40,742 nucleotides of DNA from Thermus_A sp040290245 (lineage in GTDB: Bacteria; Deinococcota; Deinococci; Deinococcales; Thermaceae), in the NCBI RefSeq assembly GCF_040290245.1, contig NZ_PSMQ01000010.1, positions 1 to 40,742 on the forward strand. The letters run 5' to 3'. The notes under the pieces are model-generated. The model did no database searches. It saw only the letters and a list, made by a program, of their open reading frames with translations, and was not told where the DNA came from. The translations under genes were made by a program, and so were the position numbers. Below are positions 36,821 to 40,742 of the stretch, in pieces; the first letter of the stretch is position 1; each line of letters starts with the position of its first letter.

Positions 36821-38713
36821 TCAGTCCTCGAGGTAGGTGTAGCCGGAAAGCTCCCGCAGGTACCGCTCCAGGAAGAGGCCCTTCTCCGTGGGCGTGAGGG
36901 GGCTTTTGCGGACCAGGCGCTCGAGCCTGGCCGAAAGCTCCGCGGCGGAAAAGCCCATACGGCCGATGACCTCCTCCGCGGTCTCCCCCGGGATAAAGCG
37001 CTCGATGGCGAACCCATCCTCCCCCACCAGCACCTGCGCCTCCCCCACCCGGCCGAAGAGGTTGTGGTTGGAGCCCAGGACGTCCTGGTAGGCCCCCGTG
37101 AGGAAGACCCCCAGGTAGTAGGCCTCCCCGGGCCGGATCTCATGCACGGGCAGGGTCTGGCGGACATCGTGCAGGTCTATGAACCGATCCATCTTCCCAT
37201 CCGAATCGCAGGAGATGTCCACCAGGGTGGCGAGCCGGTTGGGCTCCTCGTTTAGGCGGCTCAAGGGGACGATGGGGAAGAGCTGATGGATGGCCCAGGC
37301 ATCGGGAAGACTCTGGAACATGGAAAAATTACATATTAGCTTGTCCGCCAGGAGCTTTTCCAGGTCCTCAAACTCGTCCGGGGCGTAGTCCAGAGAGCGG
37401 ACGATGGAGTGGGCCTTCCGGGCGATGTAGTAGAAGAGCTCCTCTGCCAGGGCCCGATCCCTTAGGGAGACCAGGCCCAGGTCGTAAAGGGTCTGGAGGG
37501 TTTCCTTGTCCGCAAAGGCGTCGTGGTAGGCTTCCCGGTAGTTTTTGGCGGAGAGGGTTTTGGCGGTTTCCCAGATCTCCTTGACCACCGGGTGGACCTC
37601 CTCGGGAAGGGGAGGAAGCTTTCCTTCGCCTGGAGGCCGGATGACGTCGATGACCTCCAAAACCAAGACGCTGTGGTAGGCGGTCACCGCCCGTCCGGAC
37701 TCGGTGACCAGGGTGGGGTGGGGTTCATGGTGCCCCTCCACGATCTCCTGGGTCACGTAGACCAGGTCCTCCGCGTACTCGCTTAAGGTGTAGTTGGCAG
37801 AGGCGTAAAAGGTGGTCTTGGAGCCGTCGTAGTCCACCGCAAGCCCCCCGCCCAGGTTCAGGTAGCGAACCGGGGCCCCGAGCTTTCTCAGCTGGACGTA
37901 GGTCTGGGCCGCCTCCCGCACCGCCTGCTTGATCTTGCGGATGTCCGTGACCTGGCTTCCGATGTGGGCATGGACCATCTCCAGGCTGTCCAGGAGGCCT
38001 TCCGCCCTCAGGGCCTCCACCGCCCGGATGATCTCGGGGGTGGTCAGGCCGAACTTGGCCTGCTCCCCCCCGCTGTTCTCCCACTGGCCCGAGCCCTTGG
38101 CCTTTAGCTTATACCGGAGGCCCAAAGAAGGCCGCACCCCCAGTTCCTTGGAAAGCCGGATAACCCGGGGAAGCTCCGCGTACTTTTCCAAAGTGACGAT
38201 GACCTTTTTGCCGAGTTTTTTGCCCAGAAGGGCCAGGCGGATGAAGTCGTCGTCCTTAAACCCGTTGGTGGTGATGAGGGCATCCTCCGAGAGGTCCTGG
38301 GCCAGGATAAGGGCCAGCTCGGCCTTGCTGCCCGCCTCGAGGCCGTAGTCGTAGGGCCGGCCCGCCCGGGCGATGGTTTCCAGAACCAGCCGCCGCTGGT
38401 TGACCTTGACCGGGTAAACCCCCCGGTAGCCGCCCTGGTAGCCGTACTTTTCCATGGCCGTTCGGAAGGCCTCGTGGAGCTCCCGCACCCGGGCCTCGAG
38501 GATCTGGGGAAAGCGCAAAACCATGGGCAAAGGCCGCCCCTCGTCCCTGAGGGCCTGGACGATCTCGTACAGGCTGGCCCTGGGCCCTTTGGGCCCCAGG
38601 GGGGTTACCTCCAGCTCCCCGTCCTCCCCCACCCGGAAAAAGCCCGCGCTCCAGTAGGGCACCAGGTAAAGTTCCGCCGCGTCTTTTGGGGAAAAGCGTT
38701 TGGTCTTCTCCAA
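36821..38713 (-). CDS. speA: Biosynthetic arginine decarboxylase
   Basis: 630 residues if the TTG at 38711-38713 is used, the length I recall for T. thermophilus SpeA. Converts arginine to agmatine, the start of the Thermus polyamine route to spermidine and longer polyamines through aminopropylagmatine. Alanine-racemase-like fold III PLP enzyme: PLP Lys in YPVKVNQRRLVLE, VHAHIGSQVTDI, LNLGGGLAVDYDGSKT, and VSNHN-like DVLGSNHNLFG plus VDISCDSDGK near the second active-site half. The frame stays open to 38971, but conservation begins at KTKRFSPKDAAEL, and the promoter places the start here. Confidence 0.95.
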   Translation of the reverse strand: MEKTKRFSPKDAAELYLVPYWSAGFFRVGEDGELEVTPLGPKGPRASLYEIVQALRDEGRPLPMVLRFPQILEARVRELHEAFRTAMEKYGYQGGYRGVYPVKVNQRRLVLETIARAGRPYDYGLEAGSKAELALILAQDLSEDALITTNGFKDDDFIRLALLGKKLGKKVIVTLEKYAELPRVIRLSKELGVRPSLGLRYKLKAKGSGQWENSGGEQAKFGLTTPEIIRAVEALRAEGLLDSLEMVHAHIGSQVTDIRKIKQAVREAAQTYVQLRKLGAPVRYLNLGGGLAVDYDGSKTTFYASANYTLSEYAEDLVYVTQEIVEGHHEPHPTLVTESGRAVTAYHSVLVLEVIDVIRPPGEGKLPPLPEEVHPVVKEIWETAKTLSAKNYREAYHDAFADKETLQTLYDLGLVSLRDRALAEELFYYIARKAHSIVRSLDYAPDEFEDLEKLLADKLICNFSMFQSLPDAWAIHQLFPIVPLSRLNEEPNRLATLVDISCDSDGKMDRFIDLHDVRQTLPVHEIRPGEAYYLGVFLTGAYQDVLGSNHNLFGRVGEAQVLVGEDGFAIERFIPGETAEEVIGRMGFSAAELSARLERLVRKSPLTPTEKGLFLERYLRELSGYTYLED

Positions 38714-38727
38714 GGCCAGGTCACCCG

Positions 38728-39303
38728 CTATGAGTGTAGACCCGGACTCCCGGTTTGCAAAGCCCCCCGGGCCCTTTTGAGCTCGGAGAAGTAGGCGAAC
38801 CCCTCGCCCTCTGGAAGCGCCCCGGGGTCCAGGAGGTAGTAAAAGGGCCCCTCTCTGTTCACCACGGCAAAGCCGCGTTCCAGGGCCAGTTCTTCCAAAC
38901 CCTGGGGGAGCTCCAGGGCCAGCCGGGGGCGTTTTTGCTCCTGCCAGACCTCCTCTAAAAGCTCGAGCCAAGCGAGAAGGGCTTCTTTCTCCAACGGGGG
39001 GAGGCTGATCCGTAAGGCCCCCTGCTTCTCCCCAAGGGCCCGAAACCGCCTGAAAATCCGCCTTAGGGTGCGCCGCTCCTGGCCTTGGGGCTGGAAGGTG
39101 AGGTGTTTATGCCCATAGGCGCTGAAGCGAAACCCGGGGGGGACCTGGTTTTTGAGCCGTCCGATGGTCTCGAGGTCGGGCAGGCGGTGCCACCAGAAGA
39201 GCTCGATGGTGGGGAAGACCTGGGCGTACCGGCGCAGGGGAAAGGGGGTGGGGAAGAGGCGGTAGGCCTGGCGGGGTCTGGCCTTAAGCCCCACGAGGAT
39301 CAT
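38728..39303 (-). CDS. DUF72-like protein, short form
   Basis: 191 residues. PTIELFWWHRLPDLETIGRL and NQVPPGFRFSAYGHKHLTF resemble the DUF72 core (E-x-N-x-x-F/W-Y, then P-x-x-F-x-F-x-x-K), and LEELALERGFAVVNREGPFY may match its C-terminal strand. DUF72 TIM barrels are usually 230-260 residues, so this one is short and divergent, perhaps missing one end. The function of the family is unknown, though it has been linked to nucleic acid metabolism. Start ATG overlaps the hydrolase stop by 4 bases, so it is co-transcribed with prs and the hydrolase. Confidence 0.6.
   Translation of the reverse strand: MILVGLKARPRQAYRLFPTPFPLRRYAQVFPTIELFWWHRLPDLETIGRLKNQVPPGFRFSAYGHKHLTFQPQGQERRTLRRIFRRFRALGEKQGALRISLPPLEKEALLAWLELLEEVWQEQKRPRLALELPQGLEELALERGFAVVNREGPFYYLLDPGALPEGEGFAYFSELKRARGALQTGSPGLHS
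38733..38760 (-). promoter_or_regulatory. speA promoter within the end of the DUF72-like gene
   Basis: Minus strand TTGCAA (38755-38760), 16-base spacer, TACACT (38733-38738). Transcription would begin some 12 bases before the TTG start of speA. Confidence 0.55.
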
Positions 39304-39998
39304 AAAAAACTCTCCAGAAAGGCCAGCCCCACCCGGGCCATCAAGGGCGTGATCTCGTGCCCCGTGCCCTCCTCCCGGTAAAGGGCGAGCCGCCCGGGCG
39401 GGTAGTGGGGGCGGAGGGCTTCGAGGGCCTCCTCCACCCGGCTTAAAGGAACAATCAGGTCCCGGCTGCCGTGGAGGTGGAGGAGGGGGGTTTGCCCATA
39501 GGCCTGGCCTCTAAACACGGGTGGGGCCTCGTAGAGGGCTTTGACCTCCGGGTCTTGGACCAGGTAGCCCAAGGGGGGTTTCATGGGGAGGCCGCTTCCG
39601 ATAAAGGCCAAGGCCGCCTGGGGCCTTAGGCCCTGGGCAAGGAGGAGGTGAAGGGTGAAGGCCCCCATGCTCCCCCCGGCGAGGAAGAGGGGCAGGCCCA
39701 GAGGCTGGGCCACCTCCGCGAGGACCCTTCCCGCCTCCTCGGCCATGCCCAGAACCACCCGGTAAAACGCCTCCACGTAGCGCTCGTCCCTGGCCGAAGG
39801 GGGACGGCCCCGGGGACCGTGCCGGGGGGCATCGAAGGCCAAAAGGGCCAAGCCGGCCTCGAGGTAGCCGGGGAGGAGGGAGAGGATCTGCTCCTTGTTT
39901 CCCTGCAGGCCATGGAGGGCGAGGAGAAGCCCCCTAGGCTTCTTGGGCAGCCTTAAAAGGACGGGGATCTCTCCTAGGAAAAACCGTTCCTCGTTCAT
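39300..39998 (-). CDS. Alpha/beta hydrolase
   Basis: 232 residues. Oxyanion-side GLLLALHGLQGNKEQ, nucleophile elbow LAGGSMGAF with Ser110, acid in LLHLHGSRDLIVPLSRVEEA and His in EEGTGHEITP: a complete catalytic triad of the dienelactone hydrolase/YitV-like esterase type. FDAPRHGPRGRPPS is a cap-like loop. The substrate is unknown; short acyl esters are likely. It overlaps prs by 4 bases at its start. Confidence 0.88.
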   Translation of the reverse strand: MNEERFFLGEIPVLLRLPKKPRGLLLALHGLQGNKEQILSLLPGYLEAGLALLAFDAPRHGPRGRPPSARDERYVEAFYRVVLGMAEEAGRVLAEVAQPLGLPLFLAGGSMGAFTLHLLLAQGLRPQAALAFIGSGLPMKPPLGYLVQDPEVKALYEAPPVFRGQAYGQTPLLHLHGSRDLIVPLSRVEEALEALRPHYPPGRLALYREEGTGHEITPLMARVGLAFLESFL

Positions 39999-40742
39999 GT
40001 GAACAGACTGGAGACCGACTCGCCCCGGTGGATCCGCCAGATGGCCTCCGCGAACAAAGGGGCCACGTCCAGGGTGCGCAGCTTGGGATGGGGCTTGGAC
40101 AGACAGGTGTTGGTGGCCGCCACCTCCTTGATCGGGCTGTGCTCAATCCTCTCCACCGCTGGCCCCGCATACACCCCGTGGGTGACGGCGGCGTAGACCT
40201 CCCTGGCCCCCGCGTTGAGCAGCGTGTCCACCGCCTTGACCAGGCTCCCCGCCGTGGAGATCTCATCGTCGATGATCAGAGCCGTCTTCCCGCGCACATC
40301 GCCCACCAGGCTCCTCGCCTCCACCTCGGTGTCGGAAAGCCGGGTCTTCTCGATGAAGGCCAAAGGCAGGGCGAGGCGGCGGGCCAGGGAACTCGCCCGC
40401 TTCAGATCCCCCGCATCCGGGGCCACCACCACCGCCGCCTCCAGGTCCTCCACCCGGGTGGCGAAGTAGTTGGCGATGACCGGCTCGGCGGAGAGGTGAT
40501 CCACCGGGACCTTGAAGAAGCCGTGCACCTGGGGGGAGTGGAGGGTCATGGTCAGGACCCGGTCCGCCCCGGCGGTCTGGAGGAGGTCGGCCACCAGCCG
40601 GGCGGCGATGGAGATGCGGGGGGCGTCCTTCTTATCGCTCCGGGCGTAGGAGAAGTAGGGGATGACCGCGGTGACCCGGGCGGCGCTTGCCCCCTTGGCC
40701 GCATCGATCAGCATGAGGAGTTCGAACAGGTGGTCCTGGACC
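39995..40742 (-). CDS. prs: Ribose-phosphate pyrophosphokinase, C-terminal 249 residues
   Basis: The frame stays open to the window edge, so the first 60 or so residues are missing. Makes PRPP from ribose 5-phosphate and ATP, feeding hpt and trpD found in this window. ATP site PYFSYARSDKKDAPR, PRPP loop ALIIDDEISTAGSLVKA, pyrophosphate/ribose region VVAPDAGDLKRA, and C-terminal THGVYAGPAVERIE and LFAEAIWRIHRGESVS. First gene of the visible minus-strand unit with the hydrolase and DUF72-like genes. Confidence 0.95.
   Translation of the reverse strand, partial: VQDHLFELLMLIDAAKGASAARVTAVIPYFSYARSDKKDAPRISIAARLVADLLQTAGADRVLTMTLHSPQVHGFFKVPVDHLSAEPVIANYFATRVEDLEAAVVVAPDAGDLKRASSLARRLALPLAFIEKTRLSDTEVEARSLVGDVRGKTALIIDDEISTAGSLVKAVDTLLNAGAREVYAAVTHGVYAGPAVERIEHSPIKEVAATNTCLSKPHPKLRTLDVAPLFAEAIWRIHRGESVSSLFT

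Noticed and set aside
1..40742. tRNA or rRNA genes
   Set aside because: No cloverleaf T-loop (GGTTCGAATCC-like) or rRNA-like segment was noticed in the short intergenic gaps.

Overview
The window (about 40.7 kb, high GC, dense genes, many GTG/TTG starts and many start codons lying only 4-12 bases behind a TAxxxT -10 box) reads as a chromosomal segment of a Thermus species. The zinc-binding prolyl-tRNA synthetase, Hera-type RNA helicase, proline dehydrogenase/P5C dehydrogenase pair, arginine decarboxylase and a TaqI-like DNA methyltransferase all look like Thermus proteins. I cannot name the species.

Layout. 1-339: 3' end of an NrnA-type DHH phosphoesterase. 340-728: gene-poor, with a 21-bp tandem repeat, hairpins and a Uma2 remnant. 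729-5638: apgM, proS, a frameshifted zinc ribbon-GNAT-ABC ATPase gene and an ASCH protein. 5654-9067: nth and an MFS carrier (+), converging on the helicase (-). 9142-11800: a minus-strand unit (SCP2-like protein, zinc alcohol dehydrogenase, moeA). 11922-16760: gyrB, a small membrane protein, an orphan TaqI-like methyltransferase and an alpha-oxoamine synthase. 16831-19973: GntR regulator, proline dehydrogenase and P5C dehydrogenase, giving proline to glutamate. 19984-23040: trp leader peptide with attenuator, then trpE-trpG-trpD. 23037-27841 (-): enoyl-CoA hydratase-like protein, pseudouridine synthase, hpt, queuosine-precursor transporter, broken aldo/keto reductase, purA. 27905-31842 (+): truB, ald, Asp23-like, FakA-like. 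31900-34462: lipoprotein, 3D-domain protein, ABC permease. 34554-40742: metK (+), then diguanylate cyclase, speA, DUF72-like, hydrolase and partial prs (-).

The most unusual content is a family of small (about 24-28 bp) imperfect palindromes. Their stems vary but stay base-paired, and they sit in frame inside protein-coding genes: nrnA (two exact tandem copies plus part of a third), apgM, gyrB, the TaqI-like methyltransferase (two internal copies, and a third that supplies its stop codon), the aldo/keto reductase remnant and the signal peptide of the 3D-domain protein. Four of four forward insertions are read in the same frame (V-A-S-x-x-E-H/Q); three reverse ones are read as S-V-F-like or G-S-N-like peptides. 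This resembles in principle the Rickettsia palindromic elements that invade genes, but I do not recognise it as a described Thermus element.

Other points: a classical Trp-codon attenuator before trpE, two genes broken mainly by single-base deletions, an apparent excess of CTCGAG, and an AT-rich island at 32698-32899. No rRNA, tRNA, CRISPR array, IS transposase or origin was seen.
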